NCBI GenBank assembly: GCA_944321945.1
Contig: CALUNE010000004.1
Span: 62,001 to 126,000 of the forward strand
Source of the DNA: an uncultured Alistipes sp.
GTDB lineage: Bacteria; Bacteroidota; Bacteroidia; Bacteroidales; Rikenellaceae
Reading direction: 5' to 3'
Length of the DNA stretch: 64,000 nt
Shown piece by piece: positions 26,411 through 33,993 of the stretch. Both the position numbers and the translations under genes were made by a program. Position 1 is the first letter of the stretch. The number at the start of each line of letters is the position of its first letter. The notes under the pieces are model-generated. The model worked only from the letters and a program-made list of their open reading frames with translations. It had not been told where the DNA came from and searched no databases.

Positions 26411-26667
26411 CCCGTCTCGAAGAACACCTCGCGGAGATGCTCCTCCGCAAAGTGAACGGCCTGACCGCCCGGCAAGCCGTCCTGCAGCTGCTCGAATCCG
26501 GCCTGATCGACCTGAAGGCCTGCGAACGCCGCGCCATCCACGAAGAGATCTTCCGCCTCCAACAGCAGGGTATGCCCCGTTGCGAAGCCTTCGAAGTCGC
26601 CGCCGCCCGATTCAGCTGCTCCTACGAAAAAGCCCGAAATGCCTTTTACAACCTTTCCAAACACTGA
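26407..26667 (+). CDS. Small helical protein in the cassette
   Basis: 86 aa, almost entirely predicted helix: LEEHLAEMLLRKVNGLTARQ, then EEIFRLQQQGMPRCEAFEVA and AARFSCSYEKARNAFYNLSK. The last segment has a helix-turn-helix-like rhythm. Position before the protease, where the small terminase subunit usually lies, makes a DNA-binding packaging remnant possible; this is inference. It overlaps the 786-aa gene by 4 nt and lies 3 nt before the protease start. Confidence 0.72.
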   Translation: MTRLEEHLAEMLLRKVNGLTARQAVLQLLESGLIDLKACERRAIHEEIFRLQQQGMPRCEAFEVAAARFSCSYEKARNAFYNLSKH

Positions 26668-26670
26668 ATC

Positions 26671-27549
26671 ATGAAATCCGAAATCCTTATCAACAACTCG
26701 GCCGACGTTTGTCAGATCGACATCGAAGGCACCATCGGCGTCCCCGAAGAGTGGCAGTTCGAAGACCCCGACTCGCGTGTCGCCACCTACGAACGTTTCC
26801 GCGAATCGCTGCGCCGAATCACCGAAATCAAGGCCCCGCAGGTCATCGTCAACATCCGATCGACGGGCGGCGACGTCAACGACGCCCTGCTGATCCTCGA
26901 CGCCCTGCGCCAGCTCCCCGCCCGCATCGTCACCCGCTGCTACGGATACACCGCCTCGGCCGCCACGATCATCGCCCAGGCCGCCTCGGAGGGAGGCCGC
27001 GAAATCTCGGAAAACGCCCTCTATCTGATCCACAACTCGATCTGCGCAACCGAAGGAAACGCCGAAAAAATCGCCTCCGAGGTCGAACTCCTCCAGCAGA
27101 CCGATGACCGAATCGCCTCCGTATACGCTTCGCGGTCGGGCCGCCCGGCCGAAAAGTTCCGCTCGCTGATGGCCGAAAACAACGGAAACGGCCGATGGCT
27201 CTCGCCCGATGAGGCCATTGCCGCCGGCCTGGCCGACCGGGTGATCGAACCCGCCCGGACGGAAAACGTCTCGCTGACGCGGAACATCGCACGCGGATGG
27301 CAGCGCCTGCTCAACGAACTGGGCGTGAAACCCACGCCGAAGGCGGAACCCCGCGCCGAACGAAACATCCTCCACTCCGAAGAGGAGCTGCGCGAACTGC
27401 ACCGGCGTTCGGCAATCGCCGCCGAAGAGACCCGCCTGCGAATCGGTCCGACCCGCGTGAAACCCGCCGAAGACCCCTCGTTCGGCGACACGATCCGATC
27501 GGCCAACGAACGCGCCTATGCCGAAGATGTCAAATGCTTCCGGAGCTGA
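26671..27549 (+). CDS. ClpP-type phage prohead protease
   Basis: 292 aa. Serine protease of the ClpP/S49-like fold that trims scaffold and capsid during head maturation. The N-terminal strands and the loop IRSTGGDVNDALLILDALRQ correspond to the oligomer/substrate region. The nucleophile is Ser96 in YGYTASAATIIAQAAS, and His121 lies in YLIHNSICAT. A C-terminal DEAIAAGLADRVIEPA segment is typical of phage ClpP-like proteases. The last 90 residues, charged and helical, could be the fused scaffold part. Position directly before the capsid gene supports the assignment. Confidence 0.88.
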   Translation: MKSEILINNSADVCQIDIEGTIGVPEEWQFEDPDSRVATYERFRESLRRITEIKAPQVIVNIRSTGGDVNDALLILDALRQLPARIVTRCYGYTASAATIIAQAASEGGREISENALYLIHNSICATEGNAEKIASEVELLQQTDDRIASVYASRSGRPAEKFRSLMAENNGNGRWLSPDEAIAAGLADRVIEPARTENVSLTRNIARGWQRLLNELGVKPTPKAEPRAERNILHSEEELRELHRRSAIAAEETRLRIGPTRVKPAEDPSFGDTIRSANERAYAEDVKCFRS

Positions 27550-27636
27550 CCGCCACCGACCCCTCCCGCCATCCGAAAAAAAACGGGCTTCTGCCCTCAT
27601 AAATTCATTCCAAAATCCCAAAAAACAACAAACACC

Positions 27637-28614
27637 ATGACTTATCTCGAAAATTCGAAACAGTACACCGGTACCGATCTCGAAAACATCTTCTTCCGCC
27701 CGATTCTGACCGGGCAGTCGGCCAAGGAACTGGGCGTGCGCGTCCTCTACAACATGCCCCAGAACACCCACGTCCAGCTCTGGGACGGACAGCGCAACAT
27801 CCTTCAGAAATTCACCACGGCCGGATGGAGCGGAAGCACCGCACCCACGCGCACCGAAAAGTCCATCAACCTCCAGCGCGTGAAGGCCGAACTCGGATTC
27901 TCGGCCGCCGACTACTTCTCGATGGTCTACGAGAAGATCTCCGCCATCGTCGACGTCAACATGGAGGACCTCTCCGGAACAATCCTCGAACGCGCCGAAA
28001 CCGAACTCTTCCGCCAGGCCCTGGCCGAAAACATCCGCGCCACGATGTGGGCCGGAGACTCCTCGGCCAGCGACGGATACAACACCTTCGACGGATTCCT
28101 CAAACTCGTCAAGGACGGCGTAACCTCCGGCAAAATCACCGACTTCACCTACTCGGATTCGGATCTGTCCGCAAACAGCTTCGTCACCTCGATCTTCGAC
28201 CAGCTCTGGACCGATGCCGACCCCCACGTCCAGGGCCTCAAGACCGACGGACAGCTGGCCTACTTCGTCTCGTCGGATCTCTGCTACCTCTACGAAAAGT
28301 ATCTCGACGAAAAGGGCGTCGATGCCGCCTACATCGATGCCGTGAACGGCCGTCAGCAACTGGCATACCACGGTATCCCGATCATCGACGTGCGCATGGG
28401 CAGCTATCTGGCCGACACCTCGCTCCACCAGTCGTTCGCCCTGCTGACCGACCGCCGAAACCTGGTCATGGCCGTCAATACGGCCGACATGCCCGGAAAC
28501 GAGGTCCGCATGTGGTACAACCCCGACGTGATGGAGAACCGTCAGCGCGCCGTCTTCATGGCCGGGTGCCTGCTGCTCGACGAGACGCTGATCACCTACG
28601 CCTACAAACAGTAA
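27637..28614 (+). CDS. HK97-like major capsid protein
   Basis: 325 aa. The order of features is that of HK97-fold capsid proteins: an N-terminal arm, an acidic long-helix segment (MEDLSGTILERAETELFRQA), the loop MWAGDSSASDGYNTFDGFLK, and the C-terminal beta domain (GIPIIDVRMGSYLADT, LLTDRRNLVMAVNTADMPGN, RAVFMAGCLLLDETLITYAY). It follows the protease by 87 nt, and that gap has no gene. Flanking hairpins may raise its expression above that of its neighbours. Confidence 0.85.
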   Translation: MTYLENSKQYTGTDLENIFFRPILTGQSAKELGVRVLYNMPQNTHVQLWDGQRNILQKFTTAGWSGSTAPTRTEKSINLQRVKAELGFSAADYFSMVYEKISAIVDVNMEDLSGTILERAETELFRQALAENIRATMWAGDSSASDGYNTFDGFLKLVKDGVTSGKITDFTYSDSDLSANSFVTSIFDQLWTDADPHVQGLKTDGQLAYFVSSDLCYLYEKYLDEKGVDAAYIDAVNGRQQLAYHGIPIIDVRMGSYLADTSLHQSFALLTDRRNLVMAVNTADMPGNEVRMWYNPDVMENRQRAVFMAGCLLLDETLITYAYKQ

Positions 28615-28627
28615 TCCATCCACAGAG

Positions 28628-28657
28628 CGTCTCCGCGGCCCCCGCGTCGCGGAGACG
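28628..28657 (+). promoter_or_regulatory. Strong hairpin after the capsid gene
   Basis: Perfect 10-bp inverted repeat CGTCTCCGCG / CGCGGAGACG with a 10-nt loop, 13 nt after the capsid stop, with no T-tract. It more likely protects the capsid mRNA 3' end or acts as a partial terminator than as a full terminator. Confidence 0.65.
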
Positions 28658-28683
28658 CCCCTCCCGAAATCCGACAACACGCC

Positions 28684-29910
28684 ATGAGCAAAACGAAACT
28701 CTTCAAAACCGCCGTGGGCGTCGCCAACCGCACGGATCCCTATGCCGCCCTGGGGACGGTACGCGTCGAAAACGACCTCTTCTGGCGCTGGGGCGACGAC
28801 AACCTCTTCCCCGCCGCCCTGGCCCTGATGGCCCGCCGTTCGACCACCCATCGCCGAATCATCAACGACAAGGCCGACTATATCTCGGGAAAGGGATTCA
28901 CCTGCGACGAAACCCAACAACCCGCCCTCGCCGCATTCGTCCGCCGCGTGAACGGTTCGGGCGAAAGCCTGCGGCAGATCCTCAACAAGCTGGCTTTCGA
29001 CAAGTCGCTCTTCGGAAACGCCTTCCTCGAGGTGGTCACCGACGCCGACCATTCGTTCCTGGCCCTCTACCACCAGGACGCCTCGCGATGCCGCGTCGCC
29101 CGCGATTCGCAGCACATCCTCCTCCATCACAACTGGTCGGCATTCAGACCCTCCGAGGCCCGCTCGCTGCCCCTGTACCCCGCGTTCGAACCCCAGCAGG
29201 ACGGCACCCTCCGGGCCATGATCCACTACAAGGATTACGAACCCATGTTCGAACACTACGGCGTCCCGCCCTACATCGCCGGCTTCGGCGTCTCGGCCAT
29301 CGCCTACAAGACCGACCGCTGGAACATCTCCCGTCTGGACAACTCGTTCCAACTCTCCGGCGTGATGATGCTCGACTCGACCGTCGACAACGAGGAGGAG
29401 GCCGAACGCATCGCCCGGCTGGCCGAACGCAAGTTCGCCGGCAATCCCGGACAGGTCATGTTCGTCATCCGCGACGGCGGCGACGACGACAACTCGCGTT
29501 TCATCCCCATCACGGCCCAGAACGAGGGCGACTGGCAGGCTCTCCACGAACAGGCCGTCGGCGACATCGTCGTGGCCCACTCGTGGTTCCGGACCCTGAG
29601 CGGGCTGGACTACGCCTCGGGATTCAATGCCGAACGCATCCTCCACGAATACGAGGTGGCCCTCAACACGGTGATCCTCGCCGAACAGGCCGAACTCACC
29701 GAACCCATCCGCGCCGTCATCACCGCCATCCTGGGGCTGGACACCTCCTCGCTGCAGATCGTCAACCGCCCCCCGACGCGTTCGAAACCCATCTACATGA
29801 AGGTCTGGGAGGCCCGAAAGGCCGACGGCCTCGACTACGACCCGGAGGATCCCCGTCAGCAGTACTACCTCTCCGAAATCACCAAATACAACGTCACAAG
29901 CATCGGCTGA
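28684..29910 (+). CDS. Phage portal protein
   Basis: 408 aa. Portal proteins form the dodecameric ring through which DNA enters and leaves the head. Portal-like pieces: RRSTTHRRIINDKADYISGK near the N-terminus, LRQILNKLAFDKSLFGNAFL (the conserved clip/stem entry), LSGVMMLDSTVDNEEEAERI, and AHSWFRTLSGLDYASGFNAE. The C-terminal helix ALNTVILAEQAELTEPIRAV follows. The length is typical of HK97-group portals. It comes after the capsid gene, which reverses the common portal-protease-capsid order. Confidence 0.85.
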   Translation: MSKTKLFKTAVGVANRTDPYAALGTVRVENDLFWRWGDDNLFPAALALMARRSTTHRRIINDKADYISGKGFTCDETQQPALAAFVRRVNGSGESLRQILNKLAFDKSLFGNAFLEVVTDADHSFLALYHQDASRCRVARDSQHILLHHNWSAFRPSEARSLPLYPAFEPQQDGTLRAMIHYKDYEPMFEHYGVPPYIAGFGVSAIAYKTDRWNISRLDNSFQLSGVMMLDSTVDNEEEAERIARLAERKFAGNPGQVMFVIRDGGDDDNSRFIPITAQNEGDWQALHEQAVGDIVVAHSWFRTLSGLDYASGFNAERILHEYEVALNTVILAEQAELTEPIRAVITAILGLDTSSLQIVNRPPTRSKPIYMKVWEARKADGLDYDPEDPRQQYYLSEITKYNVTSIG

Positions 29911-29916
29911 CACGGC

Positions 29917-29957
29917 CCGTGCGGCGCCTCCGGTCCCGATCGGAGGCGGTCGCACGG
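29917..29957 (+). promoter_or_regulatory. Strong hairpin after the portal gene
   Basis: CCGTGCG pairs with CGCACGG and CGCCTCCG pairs with CGGAGGCG, separated by a small internal loop and an 8-nt terminal loop. It lies 6 nt after the portal stop and lacks a T-tract. Confidence 0.65.
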
Positions 29958-29990
29958 ACGTCCGAAGCCCTCAACACACTCCCCTCAACC

Positions 29991-30464
29991 ATGAATACGC
30001 TCATCTCAACCGTCCGCCTGCAGCAGCTCGCCTTCGGAAGCGGCGAGCCGCTCCCGCCCGACACCTTCTCCGAGGCCGACATCGCCGCCGCCGAGGAGCG
30101 TTACCTCGTGCCGGTAATCGGCCGCAAACTCCACGAACGGCTCCTGGCCGGCGAATACGCCTCGCTGTGCGACGACTATCTCGCCCGTCCGCTGGCCCTC
30201 TTCACGCGGCTGCTGATCCAGCCGCGGCTCGACATCCGCACCTCCTCGTGCGGAACCTCGGCACCCGACACCTCCTGGAACCAGCCCCCCTCGGACGAGG
30301 CGCTCCGCCGTCAGTGCCGGGCCCTGCGCACCCAGGCCCGCATGCTGCTGCGACGGGCCGTCAAGTACCTCGAAGACCATCGCGACGAGTTCCCCGAATA
30401 CCAGCCCGACGGCAACATCCTCAAACGCTGCACGATCGATGGAGGCTTTGTCGAAATTCGTTAG
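29991..30464 (+). CDS. DUF6712-like head-tail connector candidate
   Basis: 157 aa from ATG 29991 (MNTLISTVRLQQLAFGSGEP); the much longer upstream open frame is a shadow of capsid and portal genes. The mostly helical sequence (AAEERYLVPVIGRKLHERLL, RTQARMLLRRAVKYLEDHRD) fits the DUF6712 family of Bacteroidetes phage proteins. Position just after the portal and its size suggest a head-completion or connector protein; that role is inferred. It overlaps the holin gene by 26 nt. Confidence 0.75.
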   Translation: MNTLISTVRLQQLAFGSGEPLPPDTFSEADIAAAEERYLVPVIGRKLHERLLAGEYASLCDDYLARPLALFTRLLIQPRLDIRTSSCGTSAPDTSWNQPPSDEALRRQCRALRTQARMLLRRAVKYLEDHRDEFPEYQPDGNILKRCTIDGGFVEIR

Positions 30465-30888
30465 CGGCCTGGCAGCGGGAATCGCCGCCCTGTTCGCCCC
30501 CATTCAGCCGCTCGTCGTCACGACGATGCTCTTCATCGCCGTGGATTTCCTCTCGGGAATCCTGGCCGACCGGACCGCCGCCCGGCGCGAAGGCCGCCAC
30601 TGGTATTTCGAAAGCTGCAAGGCCTGGCGCACGGTCATGAAGGCCGGCCTCGCCATCACCACCATCGCCATGGCCTGGATGCTGGACCGCTGCGTGCTGG
30701 ACTTCATGCAGCTGAATCTGGCCAAACTCTTCACGGGATTCACCTGCGGCGTGGAGCTGTGGTCGTTCCTCGAAAATGCCGCCCAGCTCTCCGAGGCGCC
30801 GCTCTTCCGCTGGCTGCGGCAATACGCCAAGCGCCGCGTGGAGAATCACCTTCAAATCCGCGACGACGACCATGGCTCGAGGAATTGA
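30439..30888 (+). CDS. Phage holin family protein
   Basis: 149 aa with three hydrophobic segments: PLVVTTMLFIAVDFLSGILA, VMKAGLAITTIAMAWML and LFTGFTCGVELWSFLENA. A basic segment (DRTAARREGRHWYFES) lies between the first two. The pattern VDFLSGILA followed by this basic loop is characteristic of the phage/toxin-secretion holin family. It would permeabilise the inner membrane to let the adjacent lysozyme reach the wall. It overlaps the lysozyme gene by 17 nt. Confidence 0.85.
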   Translation: MEALSKFVSGLAAGIAALFAPIQPLVVTTMLFIAVDFLSGILADRTAARREGRHWYFESCKAWRTVMKAGLAITTIAMAWMLDRCVLDFMQLNLAKLFTGFTCGVELWSFLENAAQLSEAPLFRWLRQYAKRRVENHLQIRDDDHGSRN

Positions 30889-31279
30889 CAACTGCAACCC
30901 GGGCAACATCCGCCGCTCGAAGGTCCGCTATCAGGGTGAGGTGCGCCCCTCGCGCGACCCCGATTTCAAACAGTTCGAAAACCTGGCCTGGGGCTACCGC
31001 GCCATCTTCGTGCTGCTGGACACCTACCGCATCCGCTACGGGATCGACACGCTGCGGGGGATGATCTCCCGCTGGGCCCCGCCCTCGGAGAACCACACCG
31101 ACGCCTATATCCGCGCCGTGGCCGCCGACACGGGCCTCGATCCCGACGAACCGATCGACACCCGCGATGCGCGGACGATGATCCCGCTGGCGGCGGCCAT
31201 CTCCCGCGTGGAGAACGGATCAAGGGCCGATCCACACGACATCGAGGCCGGATGGAGGCTCTTTCAGCCCGAAGCATAA
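30872..31279 (+). CDS. Lysozyme-like endolysin (P5-type)
   Basis: 135 aa from ATG 30872 (MARGIDNCNPGNIRRSKVRY). NCNPGNIRRS, the middle part YRAIFVLLDTYRIRYGIDTL and SRWAPPSENHTDAYIRAVAA match the lysozyme-like domain often labelled structural protein P5 in Bacteroidetes prophages. It should cleave peptidoglycan during release or entry. No signal peptide, so export would need the holin. Last gene of the cassette; comEC starts 33 nt later behind its own weak promoter. Confidence 0.82.
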   Translation: MARGIDNCNPGNIRRSKVRYQGEVRPSRDPDFKQFENLAWGYRAIFVLLDTYRIRYGIDTLRGMISRWAPPSENHTDAYIRAVAADTGLDPDEPIDTRDARTMIPLAAAISRVENGSRADPHDIEAGWRLFQPEA

Positions 31280-31300
31280 CGCTTTCAGACATATTTTCGC

Positions 31301-31308
31301 TATCTTGC
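31301..31308 (+). promoter_or_regulatory. Weak -7-like box before comEC
   Basis: TATCTTGC, two mismatches to TAnnTTTG, 4 nt before the comEC start. comEC may otherwise depend on read-through from the phage-like cassette. Confidence 0.3.
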
Positions 31309-31312
31309 AGGC

Positions 31313-32791
31313 ATGAAAACCGCCTGCCTGTTCGCCCGGCTCGACCGGATGCCGATGGTCAAGCTCCTCGTGCCCTTCGTCGCGGGGATTGCGCTGGCCG
31401 CCCGTTACGAACTGCCCCTGTGGTTTCTCGCAGGGGCTTTCGTCGTCACGGGGCTTCTGGCCCTGCTGCTGCGTTCGGGTGCGGCGGCCGCAGCGATGCT
31501 CCTCACGACGGGGTTTGCCGCCGCACAGCTCCACACCCCCGCGGTGACCGTACCGCGCGGTGTGACGACCCTGTGCGAAGTCGTCGTGGAGGGGTTCCCG
31601 GTCGATCGCGGACGCTATTCGGTAGCCAACGCCGCCGTGACAGCCTGGCGAAACCCCGCTACCGGAAAGTGGCACGCCTCCGAATCCCGGATCCGACTCT
31701 ATGCCGATTCGCTGACCACGCTCCGCGACGGCGAACGGATCCGCTGCCGCAGTGCCGTGAGACCCTTCCGCGGCGGGGCGGAGAGCTACCGCCGGCTGAT
31801 GACCCGGCGCGGATATGCCGGAACGATGTGGATCGGGCAGCAGCAGATCTTCGACCGCTCGGAGCCGCACGGCAGCTCGCTGCACCGGCGCGCCGTCGAA
31901 CGGCTCGACCGGCTTCCCATGGACGCCGAGACCCGCGCCGTGGTCGAGGCGATGGCCGCCGGCGAACGTCGCGGCATCTCGCCCCAGCTGCGCACGGCCT
32001 ACTCCCGCAGCGGAATGTCGCATCTGCTGGCCGTATCGGGGCTTCACACGGGGATCGTCTTCGTCGTGGTGAACTGCCTGCTCGGGTGGCTGCCGCTCGT
32101 GCGGCGGGGCCATCTGCTCAAGAATCTGCTGGCCACGGCGGCCGTCTGGCTCTTCGTCGCCGCGGCCGGATTCCCGCCCAGCGCCGTACGTGCCGCCGTG
32201 ATGTGCACCTTCCTGCAGGCGGCACTCGCCTCGGCGTCGGAGTATGTCGGCATGAATGCCCTGGCCACTGCCGCCTTCGGCATGCTGCTCTGGAATCCCG
32301 CCTGGATCGGCGATCCCGGATTCCTGCTCTCGTTTCTGGCCGTCGCCGGCATCCTCGCCTGGGGCGTGCCCCTCTGCCGCCGGTGCCGCACCCGCCGCCG
32401 ATGGCTCAACGCCCTGATCGACGCCTATCTGGTCGGGCTGGTGGCGACGATCGCCACCGCACCGCTCGTCTCGCATCTCTTCGGGATCGTCCCGCTGGCC
32501 GGGCTGATCGTCAATCCGGTGGCCATCGCCCTGGCCGGCGTGGTGGTCTTCGGCGGCACCATCTGGATGCTGGCTCCCGTCGGGGCGGCGGCTCCGCTGG
32601 TCGGGTGGGTGACCGGACAGGCGGCCGGAGCCATCAACCTCCTGGCCCGGGCCACGGCCTCGCTGCCCGGAGGTGCCGCCGACTGGAGACTCGGCCCGGC
32701 GCAAACCGTCGCTCTCTATGGCCTTTTCCTGCTGGCAACCCTTGCGCTGTGGTGCCGCGAACCGAAAAAAAGCCTACCTTTGCGTCCGTAA
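31313..32791 (+). CDS. comEC: ComEC/Rec2-like membrane protein without nuclease domain
   Basis: 492 aa. The N-terminal membrane helices and DUF4131-like domain (residues about 15-190) precede the Competence domain with its signature SHLLAVSGLHTGIVFVVVNC and GFPPSAVRAAVMCTFLQAAL. Further helices run to the end. ComEC forms the inner-membrane channel for transforming DNA. Most homologues are 650-800 aa with a C-terminal metallo-beta-lactamase domain; that domain is absent here, as in some Bacteroidetes. Competence is therefore unproved. The next gene's promoter lies inside the last 20 bases of comEC. Confidence 0.87.
   Translation: MKTACLFARLDRMPMVKLLVPFVAGIALAARYELPLWFLAGAFVVTGLLALLLRSGAAAAAMLLTTGFAAAQLHTPAVTVPRGVTTLCEVVVEGFPVDRGRYSVANAAVTAWRNPATGKWHASESRIRLYADSLTTLRDGERIRCRSAVRPFRGGAESYRRLMTRRGYAGTMWIGQQQIFDRSEPHGSSLHRRAVERLDRLPMDAETRAVVEAMAAGERRGISPQLRTAYSRSGMSHLLAVSGLHTGIVFVVVNCLLGWLPLVRRGHLLKNLLATAAVWLFVAAAGFPPSAVRAAVMCTFLQAALASASEYVGMNALATAAFGMLLWNPAWIGDPGFLLSFLAVAGILAWGVPLCRRCRTRRRWLNALIDAYLVGLVATIATAPLVSHLFGIVPLAGLIVNPVAIALAGVVVFGGTIWMLAPVGAAAPLVGWVTGQAAGAINLLARATASLPGGAADWRLGPAQTVALYGLFLLATLALWCREPKKSLPLRP
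32775..32782 (+). promoter_or_regulatory. -7 box for the PG_1098-like methyltransferase
   Basis: TACCTTTG, exact TAnnTTTG, inside the 3' end of comEC and 20 nt before GTG 32803. It decides the start of the downstream gene. Confidence 0.6.
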
Positions 32792-32802
32792 ACCCATCTG
32801 CC

Positions 32803-33948
32803 GTGATCACCGCCGAAGAATACATGCTGCTCCAAAGCGACGAAGTGCAGCGTGCCATCGCCGCCGCCCGGGGCCGCGATCCGCTGGAGGTGGCCCTCGA
32901 CCGCACGGTGCCCCAGGCCCGGCTCGTGGCCACGCAGGTCAAGTACCTCGCCCGCGCCGAACACAAGCTGCCGTCGTATGCCGCCGCAGGGTGCATCCTC
33001 CCGCCACGGGCCTTCGAACAGGCCTCGAGCGAGGCGGCCGCCGCCCACAAGACAATCGCGGGCGACTCGGTGCTGGACCTCACCTGCGGACTGGGGGTCG
33101 ATACCCTCGCGCTGAGCCGGCGGTTCCGCCGCGTGGTGGCCCTCGAACGCGACCCCGTGCTGGCCCGCATCACGACCGACAACCTTGCGAAAATGGGCGT
33201 CGGCAACGTCGAGGTGATCAACTGCCCGGCCGAAGAGTATCTCGCCGGCAACCCCGGCCGCTTCGACTGGGTCTATGCCGATCCCGACCGCCGTTCGGCC
33301 GAGGGGCGCAAGCAGGTGCGGCTCGAAGCCTGCTCGCCCGACATCACGGCCCTGCGGCCGCTGATCGCCCGCGTGACGGAGCGGCTCTGCGTGAAGAATT
33401 CGCCGCTGTTCGACGTCGACGAGGCGCTGCGGCTCTTCCCCCGCAGCCGGGTCGAGATCCTCTCGATCGGCAACGAGTGCAAGGAGGTGGTGGTCTACGA
33501 CGACGGTTCGGGCCCTCTGGTCGAGGCCACGGCCCTCGGCGCGGGACACTTCGCCGCCGTGCCGGGCACAGAGGCGCCCGAGGCCCCGCGGTTCGATCCG
33601 GCACGCTACGGCTGGCTCGTCGTCCCGGACGTCGCCCTGCAGAAGGCCCGCCTCACGCGGCTCCATCTCGCCGGAAAGGCCGACTGCTGGAGCGACAACG
33701 GATTCGGATTCGCCGTCGACGAACCCCGCGGCGTCATCGGCCGGGTGCTGCCCGTCGAACGGATCGAACGCTTCGACCCCAAACTCCTCAAACGCCAGCT
33801 GAAAGGCCGCGGCGCCGAACTGCTCAAACGCGACTTCCCGCTGGCCGCGGAGGAGCTGCAGCGGCGCCTCGGCCTGCATGCGGGCAACGAGCTGCGGCTG
33901 GCCTTCACCAAAATCGGGAACGATTTTTGGGCGATCCGCCTAAAATAG
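32803..33948 (+). CDS. PG_1098-type SAM methyltransferase with THUMP-like domain
   Basis: 381 aa from GTG 32803 (VITAEEYMLLQSDEVQRAIA); the ATG at 32824 is a possible alternative. The SAM-binding motif VLDLTCGLGVDTLALSRRFR is at residues about 90-109, the acidic motif is VVALERDPVLARI, and the catalytic-type loop is WVYADPDRRS. The C-terminal part contains a THUMP-like region (VEILSIGNECKEVVVYDDGS). Substrate unknown; RNA is likely for this architecture. The placement of its promoter in comEC shows separate transcription. Confidence 0.85.
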   Translation: MITAEEYMLLQSDEVQRAIAAARGRDPLEVALDRTVPQARLVATQVKYLARAEHKLPSYAAAGCILPPRAFEQASSEAAAAHKTIAGDSVLDLTCGLGVDTLALSRRFRRVVALERDPVLARITTDNLAKMGVGNVEVINCPAEEYLAGNPGRFDWVYADPDRRSAEGRKQVRLEACSPDITALRPLIARVTERLCVKNSPLFDVDEALRLFPRSRVEILSIGNECKEVVVYDDGSGPLVEATALGAGHFAAVPGTEAPEAPRFDPARYGWLVVPDVALQKARLTRLHLAGKADCWSDNGFGFAVDEPRGVIGRVLPVERIERFDPKLLKRQLKGRGAELLKRDFPLAAEELQRRLGLHAGNELRLAFTKIGNDFWAIRLK

Positions 33949-33957
33949 CTATCTTTG
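33926..33957 (+). promoter_or_regulatory. Promoter of the YihY-family gene
   Basis: TTTG at 33926-33929 and TATCTTTG at 33950-33957 with a 20-nt spacer, the best full Bacteroidetes promoter match in the window. Its -33 half lies in the preceding coding sequence. Confidence 0.7.
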
Positions 33958-33993
33958 TCTGCAACCGCCCCGAAGAGGGGCGGACGAGTTCCC

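Larger units (their letters stand above)
22774..31279 (+). mobile_element. Compact phage-derived cassette lacking integrase, terminase and tail genes
   Basis: Nine same-strand genes with overlaps or short gaps: unknown 320 aa, unknown 786 aa, small helical 86 aa, ClpP-type protease, capsid, portal, DUF6712-like connector, holin, lysozyme-like protein. All reading frames are intact and use the same C/G-ending codons as the host. No integrase, repressor, terminase, tape measure or attachment-site duplication was recognised. Flanks are ordinary host genes (MqnA-like/corA and comEC). It is phage-derived in origin; whether it is a remnant, satellite or domesticated particle is open. Confidence 0.75.

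Noticed and set aside
26173..29955. A 1260-codon open frame antisense to the protease, capsid and portal genes
   Set aside because: The plus-strand genes have clear phage families; GC-rich third positions remove stop codons from this antisense frame throughout the window, and its translation is low-complexity Gly/Val/Glu-rich sequence.
27825..30464. An 879-codon plus-strand open frame across capsid and portal
   Set aside because: Its translation is Arg/Pro-rich shadow of the real frames. Only its last 158 codons, from ATG 29991, match a protein family (DUF6712-like).
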